Shown piece by piece: positions 1 through 7,452 of a stretch of 25,616 nucleotides of DNA (position 1 is its first letter; every line of letters begins with the position of its first letter). Both the position numbers and the translations under genes were made by a program. The notes beneath the pieces were generated by a model. The model was not told where the DNA came from. It saw only the letters and a program-made list of their open reading frames with translations, and searched no databases. The DNA is taken from NCBI GenBank assembly GCA_027031025.1, contig JALVEJ010000214.1, positions 1 to 25,616 on the forward strand, given 5' to 3'. The DNA is from Flavobacteriales bacterium. GTDB taxonomy: Bacteria; Bacteroidota; Bacteroidia; Flavobacteriales; Flavobacteriaceae.

Positions 1-227
1 GGATAATTGAAAATTTCCGGTGAATCAGGCGTCACGACTGCCGGTTTTTCATCGATAACGGTATGAATATGCTTATTGGAAAATTGAATCAAATTCGGAA
101 GAGAGGTTGTGATATTAGCATACCAATCTCCCCCACCTTTATATTTTAGCAAGGCAATTTGTTGTGCCTGTAAAGGTGAAAAAAATAAAAATAGTAAGAT
201 AAATAATAAGGTTTGAATTTGAAGCAT
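1..227 (-). CDS. DUF4159 family protein, N-terminal part (truncated by window edge)
   Basis: Only the first ~75 codons are inside the window; the gene runs off the left edge. It begins with a hydrophobic signal peptide (about residues 1-20, ending FSPLQAQ) followed by IALLKYKGGGDWYANITTSLPNL, which I recognise as the start of Bacteroidota DUF4159 proteins, secreted or periplasmic proteins of unknown function. The ATG at 227 is chosen because the signal peptide starts there directly. It lies 12 bases downstream of the stop of the 51-residue membrane protein on the same strand, so the two are probably co-transcribed and sit behind batD-batE. Family assignment is from memory of the N-terminal motif; the function is unknown. 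Confidence 0.75.
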   Translation of the reverse strand, partial: MLQIQTLLFILLFLFFSPLQAQQIALLKYKGGGDWYANITTSLPNLIQFSNKHIHTVIDEKPAVVTPDSPEIFNY

Positions 228-239
228 TCTTTGTTTTAA

Positions 240-395
240 TTATTCATGATCATCTTGACTAACAGAAGAGCCACTGCCTCCGGTTACCATTTTATATACG
301 ACCAAGGCTAAAATGATAATCACTAAAAAGAAAAGTGCTCCGAAAATATTCCCTAAAGTCCACATGCTTGAATTGTCAGAAGCTAAGTATAACAT
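240..395 (-). CDS. small single-pass membrane protein, 51 residues, unknown function
   Basis: A short open frame of 51 codons with ATG at 395 and TAA at 240-242. It encodes one strongly hydrophobic helix at about residues 12-34 (core GALFFLVIIILALVVY), a short polar N-terminus, and a Gly/Ser-rich acidic tail ending QDDHE. It fits exactly between batE (ends 444) and the DUF4159 gene (starts 227), on the same strand, with a -7-like box TAAATTTG at 432-425 in front. The residue pattern is that of a real membrane protein rather than chance reading of AT-rich DNA. I do not recognise a family. It may be an accessory subunit of the neighbouring Bat or DUF4159 proteins, but that is only positional inference. 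Confidence 0.65.
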   Translation of the reverse strand: MLYLASDNSSMWTLGNIFGALFFLVIIILALVVYKMVTGGSGSSVSQDDHE

Positions 396-416
396 AATTA
401 AGTGTTTTTTTTGGTT

Positions 417-439
417 ATTTGTTACAAATTTACAAATAA
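417..439 (-). promoter_or_regulatory. candidate -7 promoter box overlapped by small palindromes
   Basis: The minus strand has TAAATTTG at 432-425, matching the Bacteroidota -7 consensus TAnnTTTG, 30 bases before the small membrane protein gene. I see no convincing -33 TTTG at the usual spacing. The box is overlapped by a perfect palindrome ATTTGT-T-ACAAAT (417-429) and sits between arms TTATTTGT (415-422) and ACAAATAA (432-439), so it could also be an operator. Confidence 0.4.
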
Positions 440-443
440 TATT

Positions 444-1196
444 TTAATTGATAAGCTTAATTTCCGATTGTGGTATCCAAGCTTTTTTGCCATCGGGTAA
501 TTTGACCAAATACCAATCGCTGTCTTTTTTTATAATTTTAATTTTGGCCCCTTCATGCAAGGTGATCACGACATCAGATGTCAAATTGGGTTCAGTCATC
601 AAATCAACCTTTGACGGAAAAATGATAGCATATTGTTCTTGTGACAATTTTTTGCCATAACCGGCATTATACCATGTAAAAATTAGTAAAAATAAACTAA
701 GCCATATACCGACAAAACTAAATCGTTTGGTATTGGTATTTTTGGTAAATAAAAAAGTTGCAAAGGCTAAAAATCCGAAAAAGGCACTCAAAATCACTAA
801 CCATGCCCAAGTGTTGTAACCGAATAATTTGTTAATCTTTTTTTTCGTGCGTAACAAAACACTTTCGGGAACTTGTTCAATTTTATCCAATTTCATCCGG
901 TTTGCCAATTGTAAATTGTAACGGATATCTTCATCCTCAGGTTTTAATCTCAAAGCTTTTTCATAATAATAGATTGATGGGGCTATCCGGTTGAGTTTAT
1001 AGTAAGCATTGCCCAAATTAAAATATAATTCCGGCGCAATACTATCTGTTTGCAAAGCTTTTTCATAGGCTGTGATAGCCGCTTGATAATCGCCTTTTTT
1101 ATAAGCTTCATTACCTTTTTTAAAGAATTCTTTTGCACTTTGTGCTTGCAACAAGAACGTGACTAAAAAACCTGTAATGAATAGTATTTTTTTCAT
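444..1196 (-). CDS. batE: BatE-like TPR and SH3-domain envelope protein
   Basis: A 250-residue protein with a signal peptide (about 1-19, ending LLQAQ), tetratricopeptide repeats at about 20-100 (for example EFFKKGNEAYKKGDYQAAI and PELYFNLGNAYYKLNRIAP), two membrane helices at about 128-150 and 160-180, and a C-terminal bacterial SH3 domain at about 187-248 containing DLMTEPN and WYLVKLPDGKKAWIP. This order is that of BatE of the Bacteroidota Bat (aerotolerance) operon, a periplasm-facing partner of the von Willebrand-type BatA/BatB proteins and BatD; the biochemical role is not settled. The next gene upstream on the same strand is batD, as expected, but with a 442-base repeat-filled gap instead of direct abutment. 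No batA, batB or moxR gene is in the window. Confidence 0.85.
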   Translation of the reverse strand: MKKILFITGFLVTFLLQAQSAKEFFKKGNEAYKKGDYQAAITAYEKALQTDSIAPELYFNLGNAYYKLNRIAPSIYYYEKALRLKPEDEDIRYNLQLANRMKLDKIEQVPESVLLRTKKKINKLFGYNTWAWLVILSAFFGFLAFATFLFTKNTNTKRFSFVGIWLSLFLLIFTWYNAGYGKKLSQEQYAIIFPSKVDLMTEPNLTSDVVITLHEGAKIKIIKKDSDWYLVKLPDGKKAWIPQSEIKLIN

Positions 1197-1218
1197 TTTT
1201 TTTGTTATTTGTTTATAC

Positions 1219-1258
1219 TGATGAATTGATGAATTGATGAACTGATGAATTGATGAAT
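1219..1258. repeat. tandem array of five 8-bp units TGATGAAT
   Basis: Five head-to-tail copies of TGATGAAT at 1219, 1227, 1235, 1243 and 1251; the third has one change (TGATGAAC). The array starts 22 bases upstream of the batE start codon, in what would be its leader. Copy number at such arrays can change by slippage. There are no spacers, so this is not CRISPR. Confidence 0.9.
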
Positions 1259-1351
1259 TTATGCTGCATCATAAAATGCTTTGTTTTTTTGATAATTCTT
1301 TATTATTTCATACATTAATTCTGCTTCTAATCTGTGGAATTGAGGAATTGT

Positions 1352-1385
1352 TTCATTTCGACAGAGCGAGCGACGAGAAATCTCA
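1352..1385. repeat. REP-like intergenic repeat (ATTTCGACAGAGCGAGCGAC type)
   Basis: This GC-richer island inside AT-rich intergenic DNA has ATTTCGACAGAGCGAGCGAC followed by GAGAAATCTC. Palindromic elements with CATTTCGAC at one end and GAGAAATCTC at the other recur between genes in many Bacteroidota genomes, as I recall. Short ends ATTTC and GAAAT are inverted with respect to each other. The remaining sequence of the 1197-1638 gap shows no gene; a frame open from 1261 to 1461 is low-complexity and has no protein-like features. Confidence 0.6.
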
Positions 1386-1568
1386 TTTTCAATTCTCCGT
1401 TTTCAATTTTCAATCCTTAATGAATATAGACTTATCCTCAATGAGTATCGGAGCAGGCTAGTTATGCCTCTTTCAAAATGATAAACGTTTTTTTATCCTT
1501 CATCCTACGCGTACTTTATCGCTTTTCACTAATCTATTCTATATTCTACTAATAAATCCTTTACACTC

Positions 1569-1601
1569 AGACCTCACAGGTTATCAAAACCTTTCAGGTC
1601 T
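1569..1601. repeat. imperfect palindrome AGACCT...AGGTCT downstream of batD
   Basis: Arms 1569-1582 (AGACCTCACAGGTT) and 1588-1601 (AACCTTTCAGGTCT) pair at 12 of 14 positions around a 5-base loop. Palindromes with AGACCT ends are common intergenic repeats in flavobacteria. It sits 38 bases after the batD stop codon, where it could end or attenuate the transcript or protect its 3' end. There is no strong U-run on the minus strand, so a classical terminator is unlikely. Confidence 0.65.
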
Positions 1602-1638
1602 TTTCACGCTTCGAATTTTACCACTTGGCGCGCTCCAC

Positions 1639-3441
1639 TTATATGGCATTCATTAATTTTTCGGCATCTGCAAAATCATCTTCCATTTTACCGGTGGTTG
1701 CCGGGGCATAGCGTGCCATATCACAGCGGTTGAGCAAATCTATTAACATATCTATATTTTCTTTGCTGACGTTTTTATCTTTTAATTTTTGCTTAATGAC
1801 TTCTCTGGACATCTCGGCGGTATCAATGTGTAAACGGGCTTTTAAGAAATTATGCAGGGCTTTTTCGAGCTTGGCATAAAAGGCTTCTTTATTGCCGATA
1901 GATTTTTTAGCTTCTTTTAAAAATTTGGTCGCTAAATTTTTTGTTTTTTTGCGTTTTTCATATTCGGCATCATAAGTTTTGTTAGATTGATATTTATAAT
2001 AACCAAAACTCAGCAATGCCAGAAGAAAAGCCAAACTTATCAGTGTATAAAACCATTTGCTTTGATAAAAATCAAGTTTATGCTTACTTGTAAAATGCGC
2101 TAGTTCTTTGATAAATCTGAAATCAACGGCATTGTTATTAGTCGGATTTGCTGAATTACTTGTAGTGGTATTTTGAACGACGGCATTACTGCTACCGGTG
2201 ACAAAAAGAACAATATCATCAGAAGTTTTGGTGATATATTGACCTGATTTGGGGTCAAAATATACAAAACGGACGCCGGGAATGATGAATTTTCCGGCTT
2301 GATTCGGAACTATAATATAATCGTCTTTCACCAATCCGCGATTGCCGGCAAAGGTCGTTTGCACTTGTTCGGTATGTTTAGGATCATATACTTCCAAACC
2401 ATCCGGCGCTTTAAGTTTGGGCAAATCAAACAACTTTAAGTTGCCTGTGCCATTAACTTGCACACTGATATTGACCGGTTCGCCGGTTTTTACTTGATTG
2501 TTGTCGATGACGGTCTTAAAGTTAAATTGTCCAACGGCACCCGAAAAATCAATAGGTTGATTCGTTTTTGGTAAATCTTTAACCCGTAAAACTTTTTTAC
2601 CTGAGGTCAATTTGACCCGTTGCACTTCGTAGTCGGGAACACGCATCCCAAAAAAGTTACGATATACCGGTACTTGCAGGTCTATTTGTAAGGTCAATGG
2701 TTTGACTGTCAGTTTACCGGCATGTTGCGGAAACAAGAGTTTTTTTCGTAATATATAATATATGTATGGTTTGCCGTTGACTTCGCCTTCAAAAGGACCG
2801 GCAATTTTTTTGTCAACATCTTGGGCCCAAAAACCATTAAACTCAGGTTGGCTGGTTTCGTTGTAATTTACGACACCGTAATTTCGGGGAATATAAAGTT
2901 TGTATACCAAGCCGACTGCTTCATTGACATACGGATTGGTTTTGGTCAGTTCTGCTACCAACAGCGCATTGTCAACATTATCTTTGACCGTGATATTGTT
3001 GTTTTTAGGACTGTTGGGTGACGTGCCGGGATAGAGCGTATTATTCCGGTTAACTTCTCCTTTAACAACTTTAATGCTTACCGGCTGGGTTTGATAGGTT
3101 TTGCCATTGACTTTTATACTTGCCGGTCCTATGGTATAAGTTCCGGGTTTGACCGGTTGCAAAATATATGAATAAGTAAAACTCGATGACGACCGCCCGT
3201 TGATAAATGAATATTCTTGCGATGTGCTCGGACCCATAATTTTTCTAAATCCTTCAAATGCCGGCGGTGTGAAATTGCTTTGATCGAGACTGCCATTATT
3301 AGATGACAGCACAAAACTTACCCGCAAACGATCACCAGTGCTCAATTGGTTTTTTGAAACACGGGTTTTAAAGCTGACCTGCGCTTGGATGGGTACCGAA
3401 ATCAAAAAAATGAATGATATGGTAAAGAGCCATTGTTTCAT
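1639..3441 (-). CDS. batD: BatD, membrane-anchored Bat-complex protein
   Basis: A 600-residue protein with a signal peptide (about 1-20, ending VPIQAQ), then a long periplasmic region of beta-rich repeats (VSFKTRVSKNQLSTGDRLRV at about 22-41, a second such module at about 310-350 with IDNNQVKTGEPVNI), a single membrane helix at about 463-482 (WFYTLISLAFLLALLSFGYY) and a cytoplasmic helical tail to residue 600. This matches BatD in order and length. BatD is thought to work with the von Willebrand BatA/BatB proteins in the cell envelope; its exact activity is unknown. The start ATG at 3441 directly precedes the signal peptide. The glnS stop lies 51 bases upstream on the same strand and I see no TAnnTTTG box between them, so batD may be read through from glnS. 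Confidence 0.9.
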   Translation of the reverse strand: MKQWLFTISFIFLISVPIQAQVSFKTRVSKNQLSTGDRLRVSFVLSSNNGSLDQSNFTPPAFEGFRKIMGPSTSQEYSFINGRSSSSFTYSYILQPVKPGTYTIGPASIKVNGKTYQTQPVSIKVVKGEVNRNNTLYPGTSPNSPKNNNITVKDNVDNALLVAELTKTNPYVNEAVGLVYKLYIPRNYGVVNYNETSQPEFNGFWAQDVDKKIAGPFEGEVNGKPYIYYILRKKLLFPQHAGKLTVKPLTLQIDLQVPVYRNFFGMRVPDYEVQRVKLTSGKKVLRVKDLPKTNQPIDFSGAVGQFNFKTVIDNNQVKTGEPVNISVQVNGTGNLKLFDLPKLKAPDGLEVYDPKHTEQVQTTFAGNRGLVKDDYIIVPNQAGKFIIPGVRFVYFDPKSGQYITKTSDDIVLFVTGSSNAVVQNTTTSNSANPTNNNAVDFRFIKELAHFTSKHKLDFYQSKWFYTLISLAFLLALLSFGYYKYQSNKTYDAEYEKRKKTKNLATKFLKEAKKSIGNKEAFYAKLEKALHNFLKARLHIDTAEMSREVIKQKLKDKNVSKENIDMLIDLLNRCDMARYAPATTGKMEDDFADAEKLMNAI

Positions 3442-3492
3442 GTCGCATTTATTTCTAGCTATTTGTTAATCTCATTTCACACTTTTTGGTTT

Positions 3493-5175
3493 TCAATTAC
3501 TTTTTTTCCAAGTATCTCTCAGGGTTACGGTTCTGTTAAATACCAAATTGCCGGGTTTTGAGTCGGGGTCTACTACAAAATAGCCCAAACGGGTAAATTG
3601 GAATCTGTCACCCGGTTTGGCGTCTTGCAAATTTGGTTCCAAACGGGCTTTTCTGTCAATTTGTAAGCTATTGGGGTTTAAAAACTCTAAAAAATTTCTG
3701 TCTTTATGTCCGTCAGGAGCTTCATCTATGAACAATCTGTCATAAATTCTGATTTCTGCCGGTATGCTGTGTTCGGCTGTAACCCAATGCAAGGTGCCTT
3801 TAACTTTGCGTTTGCTTTCGGGAGTGCCGCTACCGCTTTTGCTTAAAGGATCGTAGGTAGCGTGTATTTCGACAATATTGCCGTTTTTATCTTTGACTAC
3901 ACTTTCGCCTTTGATGATATAGGCATTTTTTAGCCGGACTTCTTTGCCGAGTGTCAACCGGAAAAACTTGCGATTGGCACTTTCTTTAAAATCTTCGCGC
4001 TCAATAAATAGTTCACGCGCAAAAGGGATTTCTCGGTAGCCGGCGCTGTCATCTTCCGGATTGTTTTCGGCTTTGAGGTATTCTACTTTGTCTTCGGGAT
4101 AATTATCGATGATTAATTTTACCGGATTTAAAACAGCCATTCTACGGGGAGCTATTTTATTCAAATGTTCACGTGCGGCAAATTCCAATAAGGCGACATC
4201 AGTCACATTTTCACGTTTGGAAATGCCCGACAATTCACTAAAATTGATAATAGCTTCAGGCGTATAACCCCGACGACGTAAGCCGGAAATGGTAGGCATA
4301 CGCGGGTCGTCCCAGCCATTGACGTGACCTTCTTCAACCAATTGCAACAATTTGCGCTTACTCATAACGGTATAACTCAGATTACGACGGGCAAATTCGC
4401 GCTGTTTGGGTTTGAGACCGCCTCTATAAACTTGCTCTATAAACCATTCATACAACGGGCGATGAGATTTAAACTCCAAAGTGCAAAGCGAATGCGAAAC
4501 TTGTTCCAAATAATCGGACTGTCCGTGTGTCCAGTCATACATCGGATAAATTTTCCATTGGTTGCCGGTGCGGTGATGCGCCCGGTGCAAAATACGATAC
4601 ATAATGGGGTCGCGCATGTGCATATTGGGTGATGCCATATCAATTTTGGCACGCAAGACCATGGCACCTTCTTCAAACTCGCCTTTGTTCATGCGTTCCA
4701 ACAAATCCAAACTTTCAGCCGCCGGTCTGTTGCGATAAGGGCTTTCGATGCCCGGTTGTGTAGGTGTGCCGCGTTGTTCGTTAATTTTTTCTTGGGGTTG
4801 CTCATCGACATAGGCTTTGCCTTGCTTGATCATATCGACCGCCCAATCATATAATTGTTGAAAATAATCGGAGGCATACAACTCTTTGTCCCACTCAAAT
4901 CCCAACCAAGCAATGTCTTTCTTAATGGCATCGACATATTCCTGCTCTTCTTTTGCCGGATTGGTGTCGTCAAAACGCAAGTTAACCGGGGCTTGATATT
5001 TTTGTCCCAAACCGAAATTCAAACAAATAGACGCCGCATGTCCTATGTGCAAATAGCCATTCGGTTCGGGGGGAAATCTAAAACGTAATTGGTCTTTGGA
5101 TAAACCGTTTTTTAAATCTTCTTCGATAATTTGTTCAATAAAATTTAAGGATTTTTTATCTTCTGCCATGTTCAT
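3493..5175 (-). CDS. glnS: glutaminyl-tRNA synthetase
   Basis: Class I synthetase that charges tRNA-Gln with glutamine in the cytoplasm. The 560-residue length fits the bacterial GlnRS family (E. coli 554). The ATP-binding HIGH motif is at residues 43-46 within PPEPNGYLHIGHA, and the second signature is VMSKRKL at 270-276. The C-terminal half has the two-barrel anticodon-binding region typical of GlnRS (for example RLTLGKEVRLKNAYIIKG). Of two possible starts, ATG at 5175 (MNMAEDKK) and ATG at 5169 (MAEDKK), the second gives the more usual N-terminus, so the first two residues are uncertain. A -7 box lies at 5197-5190. Presence of GlnRS means this organism need not use the amidotransferase route for Gln-tRNA-Gln. 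Confidence 0.97.
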   Translation of the reverse strand: MNMAEDKKSLNFIEQIIEEDLKNGLSKDQLRFRFPPEPNGYLHIGHAASICLNFGLGQKYQAPVNLRFDDTNPAKEEQEYVDAIKKDIAWLGFEWDKELYASDYFQQLYDWAVDMIKQGKAYVDEQPQEKINEQRGTPTQPGIESPYRNRPAAESLDLLERMNKGEFEEGAMVLRAKIDMASPNMHMRDPIMYRILHRAHHRTGNQWKIYPMYDWTHGQSDYLEQVSHSLCTLEFKSHRPLYEWFIEQVYRGGLKPKQREFARRNLSYTVMSKRKLLQLVEEGHVNGWDDPRMPTISGLRRRGYTPEAIINFSELSGISKRENVTDVALLEFAAREHLNKIAPRRMAVLNPVKLIIDNYPEDKVEYLKAENNPEDDSAGYREIPFARELFIEREDFKESANRKFFRLTLGKEVRLKNAYIIKGESVVKDKNGNIVEIHATYDPLSKSGSGTPESKRKVKGTLHWVTAEHSIPAEIRIYDRLFIDEAPDGHKDRNFLEFLNPNSLQIDRKARLEPNLQDAKPGDRFQFTRLGYFVVDPDSKPGNLVFNRTVTLRDTWKKSN

Positions 5176-5189
5176 AATTTTTATCTTGA

Positions 5190-5197
5190 CAAAAATA
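5190..5197 (-). promoter_or_regulatory. -7 promoter box of glnS
   Basis: TATTTTTG on the minus strand, a match to the Bacteroidota -7 consensus TAnnTTTG, placed 14-20 bases before the two candidate glnS start codons, so the leader would be very short. No clear -33 TTTG is visible. The rest of the 264-base divergent intergenic region (5176-5439) holds only the plus-strand boxes described below and no gene. Confidence 0.5.
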
Positions 5198-5408
5198 CAA
5201 TATTTTAAGGCTTTATGATATTAAATATTAGTTAAATGTCTGATTGATGATTTTAAAAACATGCATTTTAAGTCAAAATTTTGTTAATTTTGGATGATTG
5301 GCAGCTTTTTTTTGATGTCAATGTTGAGGAAATAAGGCTTGATTTTATTTTGTTCATACGAAACAATATAGAGCCATTTTTTCTTTTCTATGTTGTGTTT
5401 TTTTTTTG

Positions 5409-5416
5409 TAGTTTTG
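5409..5416 (+). promoter_or_regulatory. -7 promoter box of first barrel gene
   Basis: TAGTTTTG, fitting TAnnTTTG, ends 23 bases before the ATG at 5440. A second match, TAATTTTG at 5285-5292, could give a longer leader of about 140 bases. Neither has an obvious -33 element at 17-23 bases. Confidence 0.45.
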
Positions 5417-5439
5417 TTGCTAAAGCAAAATCTTATACA

Positions 5440-6075
5440 ATGAAATTTAAACTTTTTTTAGTTTTTAGTTTTTTGTGGTTTGGTCTTCAAGCACAAGAAA
5501 CGAAGTTTGCCTCTACAACGTATCTTTATAAAGGACGATTTAATTTTGGCATTAGTTCTAATGGTCTGGGATTTGTCAGATCCAGCAGCAAATCATCTAA
5601 CAGTCAAAGTGGTTATTATAATGAGCATACCTCAAAATCTTCTGTTTTCATATTAGGATTTAATGCCGGTTATTTAGTGACTGAACATTTACAAGTTGGG
5701 CTATTTAGTGATTTAAATTTGGTTAGCGCCTTTTCAAATACCACAACTAAACATTTTGGCATAGGTCCCAAAATCAATTACTATTTTAAAACAAAATCTG
5801 ATATATCGCCTTTTGTTTCTGTTTCCGGTGGTTATTTTTTGGAAGAAAATTATTGGTTTACCAAAAAAGGTTATGATTGGGGTTTAGGCGCCGGTCTTTC
5901 ATATTTTCTCAATAAATATATTGCTATTCAAGGGTTGTTACAATATCAAAAAAAGCATTATGAAGTAAGTTATCCTAATTTATTGGATATAATTGATGAT
6001 CCGGCTTTTGATATAAAAAAGAATTTTTTTACATCCCAACTGAATTTCAATTTTGGTTTTTCTGTCTTTTTTTAG
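5440..6075 (+). CDS. outer-membrane beta-barrel protein, first of tandem pair
   Basis: A 211-residue protein. ATG at 5440 is chosen because it starts a signal peptide (MKFKLFLVFSFLWFGLQAQ); the open frame extends upstream to 5281 but that part contains the promoter box and reads as low-complexity. The mature protein is a series of alternating amphipathic strands (GRFNFGISSNGLGFV, FILGFNAGYLV, QVGLFSDLNLV, HFGIGPKINYYF, WGLGAGLSYFLN, LNFNFGFSVFF) and ends in phenylalanine, the usual signal for insertion by the BAM machinery. This looks like a small eight- to ten-stranded barrel of the porin-like/OmpW-OmpA type. Its substrate is unknown. The next gene, 44 bases downstream, is a paralogue. Confidence 0.8.
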   Translation: MKFKLFLVFSFLWFGLQAQETKFASTTYLYKGRFNFGISSNGLGFVRSSSKSSNSQSGYYNEHTSKSSVFILGFNAGYLVTEHLQVGLFSDLNLVSAFSNTTTKHFGIGPKINYYFKTKSDISPFVSVSGGYFLEENYWFTKKGYDWGLGAGLSYFLNKYIAIQGLLQYQKKHYEVSYPNLLDIIDDPAFDIKKNFFTSQLNFNFGFSVFF

Positions 6076-6119
6076 GTCAAAAATAACTATTTGATAATTT
6101 TATATTAAAAAAACACATC

Positions 6120-6710
6120 ATGAAACAATATACCTATACCATCGTTCTGTTTTTAAGTGTGCAACTTTGGGCGCAAGAGGCACCAAACAATGTTCCGGAC
6201 AATTTGAGCAAAGGGCATTTCTTGATAGGCTTATCAAGTACTAACTTTAATATTCAGTATATACTCGATAGTGATGAACCCGGACAAAAAGGAGAAAGCT
6301 TTTTTTCGGGAGACTTAAGTGCTTTATATTTAACCTCTAAAAATTTTGGTGTCGGGGCTTTTATAGGTTATCGATATAATGATTTTTTAGAGTTGAATCA
6401 CGATAAACGGTATTATTTGGTTATAGGACCGCAATTGCGCGTTTATTTTAATTCCAAAGGAAAAATTGTGCCGTTTTTTGAAGCCGGTGCCGGATATCTC
6501 GACTTTTTAAGATTAGATGCCAATGGCTTTATGTTCAATGCGGCACTGGGAAGTTCATTTTTTCTTAACAAATATGTTGCGCTGGATGCCGGATTAAATT
6601 TTACGCATTTAAACACCACTTACAATGTTCCACCTAATAATAACTCTCCAACCGGTTCGGTTACTACTAACGGATTCGGACTTGAATTAGGATTATCTTT
6701 ATTTTTGTAA
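6120..6710 (+). CDS. outer-membrane beta-barrel protein, second of tandem pair
   Basis: A 196-residue protein with a signal peptide (MKQYTYTIVLFLSVQLWAQ) and a barrel pattern that parallels the preceding gene strand by strand: GHFLIGLSSTNF against GRFNFGISSNGL, YYLVIGPQLRVYFNSKGKIVPFFEAGAGY against HFGIGPKINYYFKTKSDISPFVSVSGGY, and SSFFLNKYVALDAGLNF against LSYFLNKYIAIQGLLQY. It ends LGLSLFL, so the terminal residue is leucine after a phenylalanine. Function unknown; tandem duplication is the simplest reading. The 44-base spacing suggests co-transcription with the first copy. Confidence 0.78.
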   Translation: MKQYTYTIVLFLSVQLWAQEAPNNVPDNLSKGHFLIGLSSTNFNIQYILDSDEPGQKGESFFSGDLSALYLTSKNFGVGAFIGYRYNDFLELNHDKRYYLVIGPQLRVYFNSKGKIVPFFEAGAGYLDFLRLDANGFMFNAALGSSFFLNKYVALDAGLNFTHLNTTYNVPPNNNSPTGSVTTNGFGLELGLSLFL

Positions 6711-6834
6711 AGCCATTAAACATTAATCTGCAATAGCCGTATGTGTAAAAAAAATGAAATAAGAAAGATATAAACGGAAAGATATGCTGGTATTCTTATT
6801 TTTTTGTATTTTTACGCATCCGTAATTAGATTGT

Positions 6835-7416
6835 ATGCGCGTCCTGTTTTTTATTTTTTCGGCTATTTTTACATTAAATATAATAACGGCACAAAATTCG
6901 CAAGCGCCGGTTGAGATTTATTTAAAGCAAGGCAAAGATAGTATCCGCTTGAATAATAATACGGTCAAGCTCAAAAAAGAGCCTTTTACTTTAATTTTTG
7001 TCTATAATAATCCGGAAAAATATAATGGTGTTTATGTAAACACTTCTTTTACTCGCGATTACTACAAAATGGATGCGTCGGAGACTATCAAAGATTTGAA
7101 TTATTTGCCGCAAAAAGTCTATTCCGAACACAAATTTAATCCCAACAAAGAATTGAAAGTCAATCCGGAGTTCTTTCAATATTTTGGTTATAATCCTAAT
7201 GCCAATTGGAACAAATTTGACCGTCTAATCAAAAAAGATGGTAAAATTATTGCCTATCGCAAGGTCAAAAACTTTTATTTGGTTGATGAAAAAGAGAATA
7301 TTCCCATTGAAAAGATGCGGTTTAGTATTTTTATGATTTTTGAAGTTATCAATCAAAAAACCGGACATTTTTTTAACCGGGAAGTTTATCGCACCAAAGC
7401 CAAATTGAAGTTTTAA
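6835..7416 (+). CDS. secreted or periplasmic protein of unknown function
   Basis: A 193-residue protein with an N-terminal signal peptide (about 1-19, ending NIITAQ). The mature part is mixed alpha/beta, rich in Lys, Asn and Tyr, with segments such as PFTLIFVYNNPEKYNGVYV, YFGYNPNANWNKFDRLIKKDGK and MRFSIFMIFEVINQKTGH. I do not recognise a family. The upstream gap 6711-6834 contains TATTTTTA (6807-6814), a weak -7-like box 21 bases before the ATG. It is followed by the convergent TlpA-like gene. Base composition is like its neighbours, with no sign of recent transfer. Confidence 0.7.
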   Translation: MRVLFFIFSAIFTLNIITAQNSQAPVEIYLKQGKDSIRLNNNTVKLKKEPFTLIFVYNNPEKYNGVYVNTSFTRDYYKMDASETIKDLNYLPQKVYSEHKFNPNKELKVNPEFFQYFGYNPNANWNKFDRLIKKDGKIIAYRKVKNFYLVDEKENIPIEKMRFSIFMIFEVINQKTGHFFNREVYRTKAKLKF

Positions 7417-7452
7417 TTTAAAAATGTTTAAAACCTCAAAAATATCAAGGTT

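Noticed and set aside
1219..1258. A CRISPR array suggested by the tandem repeats.
   Set aside because: The units are 8 bases long and contiguous, with no spacers and no cas genes.
1261..1461. A plus-strand open frame of 66 codons in the batD-batE gap.
   Set aside because: It runs straight through the repeat element at 1352-1385, is leucine/phenylalanine-rich from AT bias and has no family resemblance or promoter.
4324..4632. A plus-strand 102-codon frame opposite glnS.
   Set aside because: It is the antisense of a highly conserved synthetase region and has no promoter or recognisable motif.
5281..5439. An N-terminal extension of the first barrel protein of 53 residues.
   Set aside because: It begins at TTG, spans the likely promoter box at 5409-5416, and would place a good signal peptide in the middle of the protein.
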